Source of the DNA: an uncultured Oscillospiraceae bacterium
GTDB taxonomy: Bacteria; Bacillota; Clostridia; Oscillospirales; Acutalibacteraceae
Reading direction: 5' to 3'
Length of the DNA: 64,000 nucleotides
Assembly: GCA_900555015.1 (NCBI GenBank)
Contig: USJL01000007.1
Span: 8,188 to 72,187 of the forward strand
A model generated the notes under the pieces. It made no database searches. It saw only the letters and a list, made by a program, of their open reading frames with translations, and was not told the origin of the DNA. Both the position numbers and the translations under genes were made by a program. Positions 41,429-49,998 of the stretch are shown here, one piece after another (position 1 is the first letter of the stretch; each line of letters begins with the position of its first letter).

Positions 41429-42364
41429 TCAGTCCCCCAAAACTTCTGTATTTATCCAATTTAAAATATCGGAATAAACAACATCCTTATCATTTTCATT
41501 AAGAATTTCATGTCTGTCGTTTTCATAAAGTTTCATTGTAACTTTTGTATGACCGGAAGCGGCAAGCCTATCGTTAATTTCATTAATGCCCTTGCCGTAA
41601 GCACCAACCGGGTCTTTTTCTCCGGCAATAAGGAAAATCGGCAAATCTTTTCTTACCTTTTCATACCATTGACTGCTGTTTGAGGCAATATTTAAATCCA
41701 CTAAATCACGCATACCTGCAACAGAGAAAAGGAAGCCGCATTTATCATCGGCAATATATTTATCAACAATTTCATTATCTTTTGTCAGCCAATCAAAAGC
41801 CGTTCTTTTTTCCGTTTGATTGCCATAACTGCCAAAGGTTAATTTATCAATAAATTTTGATTTATAAATTGAACCTCTAGCCTTAGCAACAATATCTGCA
41901 CACGCTCTTCCCACGCCTGCGGCAGAATTTGAACCGCCGGTACCGATAAAAATTGCACCGGCAAAGGATTCATCTGCAAACTGTGCAACAAAACATCTTG
42001 CAATAAATGAACCCATTGAATGGCCGCAAATAATTATTTTTTTTTCAGGATATTCCCTTTTGGCATAATCATACACCGTTTTAAAATCTTTAATCAATGC
42101 CTTATAACCGTCTGTTTCACCAAAGTAGCCGGTTAAATCGGGATTTTGGTTTGATTTACCGTGATTAGCCATATCATGCATATAAACGGCTACTTTATTT
42201 GAAGTTAAATACTCAAAGAAGCTGCGATACCTTTCACTGTGTTCAGCCATGCCGTGGTGCATAACAACAACAGCATTTACCACACCGTCATCAGGTGCAT
42301 AACTTGCACCGCTGACAGTGCACACGCCTGTAGCCGAATCAAATTTAAACTCTTTAACTAACAT
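41429..42364 (-). CDS. Alpha/beta hydrolase, lysophospholipase-like
   Basis: This 311-residue serine hydrolase of the monoacylglycerol lipase/S33 type has the oxyanion region VVMHHGMAEHSERY, nucleophile elbow GHSMGS, acid region IAGEKDPVG and histidine in ENDRHEILNE. No signal peptide is seen, so it is cytoplasmic. It lies between mscL and iolB in the operon. Its substrate is unknown, perhaps a lysolipid or small ester. Confidence 0.9.
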   Translation of the reverse strand: MLVKEFKFDSATGVCTVSGASYAPDDGVVNAVVVMHHGMAEHSERYRSFFEYLTSNKVAVYMHDMANHGKSNQNPDLTGYFGETDGYKALIKDFKTVYDYAKREYPEKKIIICGHSMGSFIARCFVAQFADESFAGAIFIGTGGSNSAAGVGRACADIVAKARGSIYKSKFIDKLTFGSYGNQTEKRTAFDWLTKDNEIVDKYIADDKCGFLFSVAGMRDLVDLNIASNSSQWYEKVRKDLPIFLIAGEKDPVGAYGKGINEINDRLAASGHTKVTMKLYENDRHEILNENDKDVVYSDILNWINTEVLGD

Positions 42365-42403
42365 AATTATTACCCCTTTTGAAAATTAAAGTTTTATAAA
42401 AAT

Positions 42404-42817
42404 TTATTCAACATCTGATGTGCAATGTGCACATTTTGTTGCGTCTGCCGGTATTTCACTTTTACAATAAGGGCAGATTTTAGTTGCCGGAGCCTCTTCA
42501 ACAGGCTCTTCATGCTTTTTACCGAGGCTCATTGCCTTATTAACTGCTTTAACAATGCAGAAAATAATAAGTGCCATAATCAAAAAATTAACAACTGCAG
42601 ATAAAAATGCACCGTAATCTATGTAATTATCACCAAGCAAGTGAATTTTACCTTGAATTTCCGCACCGCCTATGCAATTTAAAATAGGCTTAATAATATT
42701 ATCCGTAAGTGCCGTTACTATAGATGAAAATGCACCGCCTATGATAACGCCTACTGCCAAATCAAGCACATTGCCTTTAGAGATAAACTCCTTAAATTCT
42801 TTTAAAAACTTTTTCAT
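42404..42817 (-). CDS. mscL: Large-conductance mechanosensitive channel with C-terminal zinc ribbon
   Basis: This 137-residue protein has an MscL core at residues 1 to about 95: MKKFLKEFKEFISKGNVLDL, then AVGVIIGGAFSSIVTALTDNII and a second membrane helix. After a short acidic linker the C-terminus carries a zinc ribbon with CPYC and CAHC in place of the usual cytoplasmic helical bundle. It opens under low osmolarity. A perfect AAGGAG site precedes the ATG. Confidence 0.96.
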   Translation of the reverse strand: MKKFLKEFKEFISKGNVLDLAVGVIIGGAFSSIVTALTDNIIKPILNCIGGAEIQGKIHLLGDNYIDYGAFLSAVVNFLIMALIIFCIVKAVNKAMSLGKKHEEPVEEAPATKICPYCKSEIPADATKCAHCTSDVE

Positions 42818-42836
42818 TTAAAATCTCCTTTTCATC

Positions 42837-43715
42837 TTAAATATTTTCAACGCCTGTTAAATCAAACTTGGGTATATACTCATCAGTTGCAGAAGACAAC
42901 TGCTGAACAAACACATTTTCCAAATTAATTTCAATAGCGTGATTTACCACCTTTTCATATTCCCTTTTACTTATTTTTCTGTTAATTTCAGGATATTTTT
43001 TTAAATCAGTAACAGGCACATACTGTGCCATTAAACTTAAATAAGCGCCGGGGAAGTTTTTTGCAACATAATCAATTATTTCCGTTGCCGAATTTGTGTT
43101 TTGCGGCAATATTAAATGGCGAATTATAACGCCCTTCTTCATTATTCCGTTTTCATCAAACACGCATTTCGGAACCTGACGAAGCATTTCTGCGATTGCC
43201 TTTTCCGCAACCTGCGGATAATCGGGTGCAAAGCTGTATTTTTTTGCCTTGTCCTGCCTTATGTATTTAAAATCAGGCAAATAAATATCCACAATTCCGT
43301 TAAGCAATTTTAAAGTTTCAACACTTTCATAACCGCCTGAATTATAAACTACAGGTACAGGGCATTGCCACTTTTTAAAAAGTTTTGCCAAACTAACGGC
43401 ATAATGAGTAGGATTAACCAAATTAATATTTTCTGCGCCGCTGTTTATTAAATTTTCAAATATTTTAATTAATTCATCTTCACTTACTGTTTTGCCGAAA
43501 TCATCAAAACTGATACTGTGATTTTGACAATAAACACATTTTAAATTACAACCGCTGAAGAAAACCGTGCCGCTGCCTTTTTTGCCGCTTATGCAAGGCT
43601 CTTCCCAAAAATGAAGCGCAGCCCTTGCCACTTTAAAATCGTTAGGGCTGTGGCAATAACCAAAATCTTTTTCCCTGTCAACACTGCATTTTCTTGGACA
43701 AATTGAACAAATCAT
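42837..43715 (-). CDS. Radical SAM protein, PflA-like (COG1313 type)
   Basis: This 292-residue protein has the radical SAM cluster motif CNLKCVYC near residue 56 and an N-terminal pair of cysteine motifs (MICSICPRKC, then GYC). These are typical of the proteins annotated as putative pyruvate-formate-lyase activating enzymes. No glycyl radical partner gene is nearby, so its target is unknown. The ATG overlaps the rsmI stop by 4 bases. Confidence 0.88.
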   Translation of the reverse strand: MICSICPRKCSVDREKDFGYCHSPNDFKVARAALHFWEEPCISGKKGSGTVFFSGCNLKCVYCQNHSISFDDFGKTVSEDELIKIFENLINSGAENINLVNPTHYAVSLAKLFKKWQCPVPVVYNSGGYESVETLKLLNGIVDIYLPDFKYIRQDKAKKYSFAPDYPQVAEKAIAEMLRQVPKCVFDENGIMKKGVIIRHLILPQNTNSATEIIDYVAKNFPGAYLSLMAQYVPVTDLKKYPEINRKISKREYEKVVNHAIEINLENVFVQQLSSATDEYIPKFDLTGVENI

Positions 43716-44533
43716 ATTAACGCCTTATAAATATCGCCTTTTTTAAACGGAGTTTTTGCCGCAATTTCTTTTGAAGCGGAATTTATACTCATTCCCTTAT
43801 CAATAAGTTTTTTTGCCTGCGCCACAGCATCTTCCAAAGTTATTTCAACCTGCTGTTCTTCTTTTTTACCCTCAATTATTAAAACAATTTCACCTTTAAG
43901 AGAATTGTCGCCGTATTTCTCACAGGCTTCCTTAAAATCGGTTTTTATAACCTGCTCGTGAATTTTTGTTATTTCACGCACAATAGCAATTTTTCGATTT
44001 CCCAGAGCCTTATACAAATCACGCAACGTATTGCCTAATTTATGAGGTGCTTCATAAAAAACAAGCGTTCTTTTTTCATCCTTAATTTCATCAAGATGCT
44101 CAAAACGTGATTTTTTGGAAACGCTTAAAAAGCCTTCAAAAGTAAACCTGCCTGTAGGCATACCCGAAATTGCCAACGCCGTGGCAAATGCAGTGGGTCC
44201 CGGTACGGAAACAACCTGAATGCCCAAATGATGACAAAGGTAAACCAAATCTTCACCCGGGTCTGAAATTGCAGGCATACCTGCGTCTGTAACTATTGCA
44301 CAATCCTCTCCGTCTAAAATACGAGCGCAAATAATTTCCCCACGCTCACGCTTATTATGTTCGTAATAACTTACCATTTCTTTTTTTATTCCGAAATGAT
44401 TAAGTATTTTTAAAGTAACTCTGGTATCCTCTGCCGCTATAAAATCAACAGTTTCAAGCGTGCTTACCGCACGTGGTGAAAAATCGGAAAGATTACCTAT
44501 AGGTGTTCCGACAACATATAATTTTCCGCTCAT
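43712..44533 (-). CDS. rsmI: 16S rRNA cytidine-1402 2'-O-methyltransferase
   Basis: This 273-residue SAM enzyme starts LYVVGTPIGNLSDFSPRAV and has AAEDTRVTLKILNHFGI, VTDAGMPAISDPGEDLV and VPGPTAFATALAISG, the diagnostic RsmI blocks. It modifies the ribosomal P-site region. It is joined to trmN6 upstream and the radical SAM gene downstream by ATGA overlaps. The trmN6-rsmI pair is common in Firmicutes. Confidence 0.97.
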   Translation of the reverse strand: MSGKLYVVGTPIGNLSDFSPRAVSTLETVDFIAAEDTRVTLKILNHFGIKKEMVSYYEHNKRERGEIICARILDGEDCAIVTDAGMPAISDPGEDLVYLCHHLGIQVVSVPGPTAFATALAISGMPTGRFTFEGFLSVSKKSRFEHLDEIKDEKRTLVFYEAPHKLGNTLRDLYKALGNRKIAIVREITKIHEQVIKTDFKEACEKYGDNSLKGEIVLIIEGKKEEQQVEITLEDAVAQAKKLIDKGMSINSASKEIAAKTPFKKGDIYKALI

Positions 44534-45261
44534 TTATCATACCCATCGGCATAAGAGCCGTAAACCTTTAACATTTCATCTGTAAATTTACCGTTTTCTT
44601 TTTTTATTGAAAGCAGCGGTTCTACCCTTAAAAACGGCTTTGCATTTTTTTTGCCCTCAATTAAAAACAAAAAAGGTTCTTCCCCCTGCTTGTCAACAAC
44701 AAAACGCAATCGCTTTGGTTCAAGACTGTATTTACGCATTGTACAAACAGTATCCACAAGCCTTTCAGGGCGGTGGCAAAGGCAAAATCTGCCTCCGTAT
44801 TTTAAAAGATATGCCGCGGCAGAAACAGCGTCTTCAATATTACAGCAAACCTCGTGGCGTGCTATTCTGGCACTTTCATTTAACGATTCAATACCGGTAT
44901 TCAGCGGTTTATACGGTGGATTCATTGTTACAAGAGTAAAAGTTTCCGCTGTAAAGTGCTTATTTATTTCGCGCAAATCACAAAGATGAGGAATAAGACG
45001 GTTTTGAAAACCGTTATATTTAATACTTTCCTGCACCTGATTTATTGCATTTTCCTGAATGTCAAGGCAATGAACCGTTTGAGGTTTATCTTTTCTTAAC
45101 CACAAAAGCGGAATAATTCCGCACCCGGTACCCATATCAACGGCAATATCTTTTCCTTTTGGATTTGCAAAATCGGCAAGCAAAAGAGCGTCTGTGCCGA
45201 AAGTGTGATATTCACTTGTTGCAATATGCACATTGTCTGCAAGTCTTTCAAAATTATACAT
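44530..45261 (-). CDS. tRNA1(Val) A37 N6-methyltransferase-like enzyme
   Basis: This 243-residue SAM-dependent methyltransferase of the TrmN6/YfiC group has SAM motif VDMGTGCGIIPLLWL and the catalytic motif MNPPY for N6-adenine. FNESARIARHEV-like sequence (SLNESARIARHE) follows the NPPY as in this family. It begins 3 bases after lepA. A tRNA substrate is inferred from family. Confidence 0.92.
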   Translation of the reverse strand: MYNFERLADNVHIATSEYHTFGTDALLLADFANPKGKDIAVDMGTGCGIIPLLWLRKDKPQTVHCLDIQENAINQVQESIKYNGFQNRLIPHLCDLREINKHFTAETFTLVTMNPPYKPLNTGIESLNESARIARHEVCCNIEDAVSAAAYLLKYGGRFCLCHRPERLVDTVCTMRKYSLEPKRLRFVVDKQGEEPFLFLIEGKKNAKPFLRVEPLLSIKKENGKFTDEMLKVYGSYADGYDK

Positions 45262-45264
45262 AAA

Positions 45265-47082
45265 TTATTCATCATCGGAGGATAACTTAAGAATTGCCAT
45301 AAACGCCTCCTGCGGAACTTCAACAGAACCGAATTGACGCATACGCTTTTTACCCTCTTTTTGCTTTTCAAGTAATTTTTTCTTTCTTGTAACGTCGCCG
45401 CCATAGCACTTTGCAAGCACATCCTTACGCAACGCTTTAACCGTTTCACGGGCAATAACCTTGCCGCCTATTGCCACCTGAATAGGAATTTCAAATAAAT
45501 GGCGCGGTATATGCTCTTTAAGCTTTTCGGCAATTTTTCTCGCTCTGCCGTATGCTTTATCGGCATGAATAATAAACGAAAGAGCATCAATAACATCACC
45601 GTTTAACAAAACATCAACCTTAACAAGTTTGCTTTGCCTGTATTCTGAAATTTCATAATCAAATGAAGCGTAGCCCCTTGTGCGTGATTTAAGTGCATCA
45701 AAGAAATCATATATAATTTCATTAAGCGGCAATTCATAATTAATATCAACCCTGTCGGGAGTAATATAATTCATTGTTTTAAAAATTCCACGCCTGTCCT
45801 GACACATATCCATAATTGCGCCCACAAATTCGGACGGAGCATAAATATGAGCATCACAAAACGGCTCTTCACAATAATCTATATACGCCGGGTCGGGATA
45901 ATTGGTTGGATTATCAATTTCAACCATTGTGCCGTCTGTTAAATGAATTTTATAAATAACACTTGGCACCGTTGTTACCAAATCAAGGTTATACTCACGT
46001 TCCAAACGTTCTTGAATAATTTCAAGATGAAGCAATCCCAAAAAGCCGCATCTGAATCCGAATCCCAACGCACCGGATGTTTCCGGCTCGTAAGACAATG
46101 AAGCGTCATTTAACTGTAATTTTTCAAGTGCATCCCTTAACGCTTCATAATCCGCACCGTCGGCAGGGTAAACGCCGCAGAACACCATGGGATTAACCTT
46201 GCGGTAACCCGGCAAAGCTTCCTGTGCAGGATTTGCGGCAGTAGTAACAGTATCGCCCACATGTGCGTCATGCACCGTTTTAATTGAAGCGGTAATATAA
46301 CCTACCTCACCGGAAGTAAGCTCCTTTGCTTTTTCCATTGAAGTAGCACGCATATATCCAACTTCAACAACAGTAAATTCAGCGCCTGTTGCCATCATTC
46401 GCATAGTATCGCCGGCTTTGATTTTGCCTTCCATTACACGAACATAAACTATTACGCCCCTGTAAGAATCATAAACAGAGTCAAAAATAAGTGCCTTTAA
46501 CGGCTTATCGTCACAATCCTCAGGAGGTCTTATTTCATTCACTATATATTCAAGCACATCGCCCACGTTTTCACCTGTTTTAGCAGAAACACGAGGTGCC
46601 TCCATACAAGGAATACCTACAACCTCTTCAACCTCTTCGGCAACTCTGTCAGGGTCTGCCGCAGGCAAATCAATTTTATTTATAACCGGTAAAATATCTA
46701 AATCATGGTCAAGCGCAAGGTAAGTGTTTGCAAGAGTTTGCGCTTCTACGCCCTGAGAGGCGTCAACAATAAGTATTGCGCCCTCACAAGCCGCCAATGA
46801 ACGGGAAACCTCATAATTAAAGTCTACATGCCCAGGTGTATCAATAAGATTAAAAACATAATCCTCGCCATTCTTTGCCCTATAATCAAGTTTAACGGCA
46901 TGAGCCTTAATTGTAATGCCACGCTCACGTTCCAAATCCATATCATCAAGAATTTGCTCTTGCATATCACGCTTTTCAACAGAACTTGTTAATTCCAAAA
47001 GTCTGTCTGCCAAAGTGGATTTACCGTGGTCAATATGTGCAATTATTGAAAAATTTCTTATATGGTCTTTATTTACTGACAA
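45265..47082 (-). CDS. lepA: Elongation factor 4 (LepA), TTG start
   Basis: This 605-residue GTPase acts in ribosome assembly or back-translocation. It has G1 [15 protein letters not shown]3 [16 protein letters not shown] and G4 NKIDLPAAD. The LepA-specific C-terminus includes [25 protein letters not shown]. The start is TTG at 47082, with GAGGAA 8 bases upstream and directly after the preceding stop. Confidence 0.98.
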   Translation of the reverse strand: MSVNKDHIRNFSIIAHIDHGKSTLADRLLELTSSVEKRDMQEQILDDMDLERERGITIKAHAVKLDYRAKNGEDYVFNLIDTPGHVDFNYEVSRSLAACEGAILIVDASQGVEAQTLANTYLALDHDLDILPVINKIDLPAADPDRVAEEVEEVVGIPCMEAPRVSAKTGENVGDVLEYIVNEIRPPEDCDDKPLKALIFDSVYDSYRGVIVYVRVMEGKIKAGDTMRMMATGAEFTVVEVGYMRATSMEKAKELTSGEVGYITASIKTVHDAHVGDTVTTAANPAQEALPGYRKVNPMVFCGVYPADGADYEALRDALEKLQLNDASLSYEPETSGALGFGFRCGFLGLLHLEIIQERLEREYNLDLVTTVPSVIYKIHLTDGTMVEIDNPTNYPDPAYIDYCEEPFCDAHIYAPSEFVGAIMDMCQDRRGIFKTMNYITPDRVDINYELPLNEIIYDFFDALKSRTRGYASFDYEISEYRQSKLVKVDVLLNGDVIDALSFIIHADKAYGRARKIAEKLKEHIPRHLFEIPIQVAIGGKVIARETVKALRKDVLAKCYGGDVTRKKKLLEKQKEGKKRMRQFGSVEVPQEAFMAILKLSSDDE

Positions 47083-48210
47083 TTATTTTTCCTCAATTTC
47101 ATTTATATTTTTTAATTCGGCAACTGTTTCTTTTTTATTTATCAGCGCTTTAAACAATCTGTAAATATAGTAAGCAGGTAAAAGCCATGGCTTTTTTTGA
47201 AGCGTTATATAATCTGCCTTCATTTTCTTGGCACTTGGGAAAATTCTTTTCCAAATGTATTTTCTTTTTGCAGATTTAAAATTTTCTGAAGTTGAAAGCT
47301 TTTTCAAATCTTTTTCCAATTTGATTTTTCCGCTTCCGTATATGCCGAAATTTATATATGTTTCAAGTAAAGCAATATCATCGTTATCAAGGGGCTTTTC
47401 ATCAAATAATTTTAAAGCAAGCTCCCTTGATTTTTTTTCATAATCCAAAATGCCAAACTCGTTTAATTTTGAATCTATATAATCTCGGTTTAAAACATTG
47501 CCCTCTTTTTTCAAAATCAAATAAATATCTGCCAAAAAGCGAATGCCGCAACCTGCCGTTGAATAATGCTTATACATATGACAAACCGAATAAATGTAAT
47601 TATCTTCAGGACTCATGTGATACATATATTTGTCTTCACTGTCTACTGCCGCATTGCCCCAAACATAATTAAAATTAGGGCAAAAATCTTTTTCGTTAAA
47701 AAACAAATCTCTGTGAAATTCAAATGTACAATACGGAGGCTTTACAAAATCATCGCTGTTTTCACCCGTAGCAACTGTTTTAAACCCTCTTTTTTTCATT
47801 ATTTCAAAAAGAGTTTCACGCTTTTTGGGGTCATACATAATATCATTATCGCTCATTTGGCGCATTGATTCTTTAGGATAATAATTTTTAAGAATTAAAC
47901 CTTTAAGAGGCATATGCTTTATTTTATTTTGAGAAAGCAAGGCATAAATTTCTTTTCTTTCATTATTAACGGCAACCATTTTAGCCGTTTCCATCATTTT
48001 AATTTTATGCCATTGTGCCTTTTGCTCTGCCGTTATTTCAGGATTATTTTCTATAAGCGGATAAATCATATTGTAAATTTGGTGTTTTTTTGCCAAATCA
48101 AACAAATTATCATAATTGATTTTATCCGCATATTCACCGCAAGGCTTTTCATTTAAAGCGCAGGCAAGCAAATGAACCAAATAATTTACTTCGTTATTAA
48201 CGGAATTCAT
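47083..48210 (-). CDS. Nucleotidyltransferase-fold protein (NTP_transf_5 type)
   Basis: This 375-residue protein is of the uncharacterised nucleotidyltransferase family often seen in peptide- and polysaccharide-modification clusters. The acceptor/metal region MPLKGLILKNYYP, then MRQMSDNDIMYDPKKRETLFEIM, matches the family, and a histidine-rich FEFHRDLFF block follows. It begins 15 bases after the PqqD-like gene, so the two may act together. A small modified peptide is possible, but none is visible here. Confidence 0.83.
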   Translation of the reverse strand: MNSVNNEVNYLVHLLACALNEKPCGEYADKINYDNLFDLAKKHQIYNMIYPLIENNPEITAEQKAQWHKIKMMETAKMVAVNNERKEIYALLSQNKIKHMPLKGLILKNYYPKESMRQMSDNDIMYDPKKRETLFEIMKKRGFKTVATGENSDDFVKPPYCTFEFHRDLFFNEKDFCPNFNYVWGNAAVDSEDKYMYHMSPEDNYIYSVCHMYKHYSTAGCGIRFLADIYLILKKEGNVLNRDYIDSKLNEFGILDYEKKSRELALKLFDEKPLDNDDIALLETYINFGIYGSGKIKLEKDLKKLSTSENFKSAKRKYIWKRIFPSAKKMKADYITLQKKPWLLPAYYIYRLFKALINKKETVAELKNINEIEEK

Positions 48211-48225
48211 ATATTCACCTTAAAA

Positions 48226-48492
48226 TTATTTATCTAAAATTCCAAGTTTATCCATTTGTTGAATGAACTCTGCGGCGTCTGCCTTTAAAACATCCTTGGG
48301 AGCGTCATACTTTTCGGCAAGAGCATCAACCACTGAATCAAGAGTTTGCTCTGTTTTAAGAAGTTCAAAAATATAACCTGCTGTTTTATTATTATTTATT
48401 ATGCCGTTAAATTTGGCGGTTAATTTTCCTGTTGCAATGGCAAAGTCATTTCCGTCTATATTTCCTGTTACAATTTCATTTTTAAGTTTCAT
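48226..48492 (-). CDS. PqqD-like small protein
   Basis: This 88-residue protein resembles the PqqD/RRE peptide-binding fold in outline, with an N-terminal strand pair, a KFNGIINNNKTAGYIFELLK core and a helical TLDSVVDALAEKYD region. Such proteins present precursor peptides to modifying enzymes. It lies between rlmCD and the nucleotidyltransferase gene. Function here is inferred from fold and neighbour only. Confidence 0.75.
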   Translation of the reverse strand: MKLKNEIVTGNIDGNDFAIATGKLTAKFNGIINNNKTAGYIFELLKTEQTLDSVVDALAEKYDAPKDVLKADAAEFIQQMDKLGILDK

Positions 48493-48546
48493 AAAATTAT
48501 ATAACCTTCCTATTACAAATAGCTGATTTTATTGTGAAAACACTTT

Positions 48547-49902
48547 TTATTTTTCTATTAAAGCCACACACTCCACATGAGTGGTTCGAGGGAAAAGGTC
48601 TACCGCTTTAAGGCGTTTAAGTTTATAACCCTTTTCATTTAAAATGTTTAAATCCCTTGCCAAGGTTGCGCTGTCGCATGAAACATAAACGATTTTGTTT
48701 ATTTCAAGATTTTCAATAATATCAAACAATTCTTTTTGGCAGCCCTTGCGTGGAGGGTCTAAAACAACGGTGTTGATTTTAATATTTTCTTTTTGAATTT
48801 GCTTTGCGCCCTCAAAAGCATCGGCACAAATGAAGCGAGCATTTTTTATTTCGTTTAATTCTGCATTTTCTTTTGCATTTTCTATAGCGGAAGGCACAGT
48901 TTCTATGCCGATAAGATTTTTGCAATTTTGCGCCATTGTTAAACCGATTGTGCCTGTGCCGCAATACAAATCAAGCAATGTTTCATCCTTGTTTAAATTT
49001 GCAAATTCGGCAGCAATCTTATAAAGTTTTTCACACTGATTATGATTAACCTGATAAAAACTTTCGGGGGAAATAACAAATTGTTTGCCCAGCAACTCGT
49101 CGGTTATTTTTTCACTGCCCCACAAAATCTTTGTTTCATTACCCAAAATAACGTTTGTTTTGCTTTTATTAATATTTAAAACAACACTTTTAAGTCCCGG
49201 TAATTCGGATTTAAGACAATCAACAAGCATTTCGCTGTTTGGTATGCTGTTTCCGTTTATTACGGCACAAGCCATAATTTCACCGGTTACATATGCTTTT
49301 CTGAAATAAATATGGCGAAGCAAACCCTTACCCGTTTTTTCGTCATACGAAGTAACGCTGTTTGCAAGCGCCCATTTTTCAAATGCGTTTAACCCGTTTT
49401 CAAATTCCTTTGGCTGAAGAAGACAGGAGCGGCAAGGAATAATTCTGTGGCTTTTATACGCATAAAAACCTGCATAAAACTTGCCGTTTTCAATTAAAGC
49501 AGGATATTGTGCTTTATTCCTGTAATGTTTTATTTTATCCGCGCCTATAATTTCTTCACAAGAAAAATCAATTTTGCCGATTCGCTTTACGGCATCGTTA
49601 ACCCGTGCAAGTTTATATTTTAACTCTTCTTCATAAGTCATTGACCAAAAAGAACAGCCGCCGCACTTTTGAAAAACAGAACATTCGCTTTCAATTCTTG
49701 ACAACGACGGAACAATTAATTCATCGGTTATGGCAACGGCATAATTTTTAGAAGTTTTAATAATATGTGCAACTATTTTATCACCGGGAACTGTGTTCCT
49801 TACAAACACAGCCATGCCGTTATACCTGCCGACTCCGCTGCCCTCGGACGTAACGGAATCTATGCATAATTCAATTTTGTCGTTCTTTTTAAGAGTCAAC
49901 AT
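48547..49902 (-). CDS. 23S rRNA uracil-C5 methyltransferase (RlmCD/RumA type)
   Basis: This 451-residue enzyme has an N-terminal TRAM domain (EGSGVGRYNGMAVFVRNTVPGD) and an iron-sulfur type cysteine cluster (CSVFQKCGGCSFW). The SAM core has LLDLYCGTGTIGL and the catalytic region is LDPPRKGCQKELF with YVSCDSATLARDL. It methylates uridines in 23S rRNA. It is the first gene of the 12-gene run. Confidence 0.95.
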   Translation of the reverse strand: MLTLKKNDKIELCIDSVTSEGSGVGRYNGMAVFVRNTVPGDKIVAHIIKTSKNYAVAITDELIVPSLSRIESECSVFQKCGGCSFWSMTYEEELKYKLARVNDAVKRIGKIDFSCEEIIGADKIKHYRNKAQYPALIENGKFYAGFYAYKSHRIIPCRSCLLQPKEFENGLNAFEKWALANSVTSYDEKTGKGLLRHIYFRKAYVTGEIMACAVINGNSIPNSEMLVDCLKSELPGLKSVVLNINKSKTNVILGNETKILWGSEKITDELLGKQFVISPESFYQVNHNQCEKLYKIAAEFANLNKDETLLDLYCGTGTIGLTMAQNCKNLIGIETVPSAIENAKENAELNEIKNARFICADAFEGAKQIQKENIKINTVVLDPPRKGCQKELFDIIENLEINKIVYVSCDSATLARDLNILNEKGYKLKRLKAVDLFPRTTHVECVALIEK

Positions 49903-49950
49903 AAATCACCAACATTATAATAGCATATATAATTTTAAATATAAAGAGAA

Positions 49951-49988
49951 AAAAAGAAAAAAGCCAAAGGTTTTTGAAACCTTTGGCT
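49951..49988 (-). terminator. Terminator after the P-type ATPase
   Basis: On the minus strand AGCCAAAGGTTT/AAACCTTTGGCT with a short loop is followed by six T and a T-rich tract. Confidence 0.93.
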
Positions 49989-49998
49989 GATTATTATT

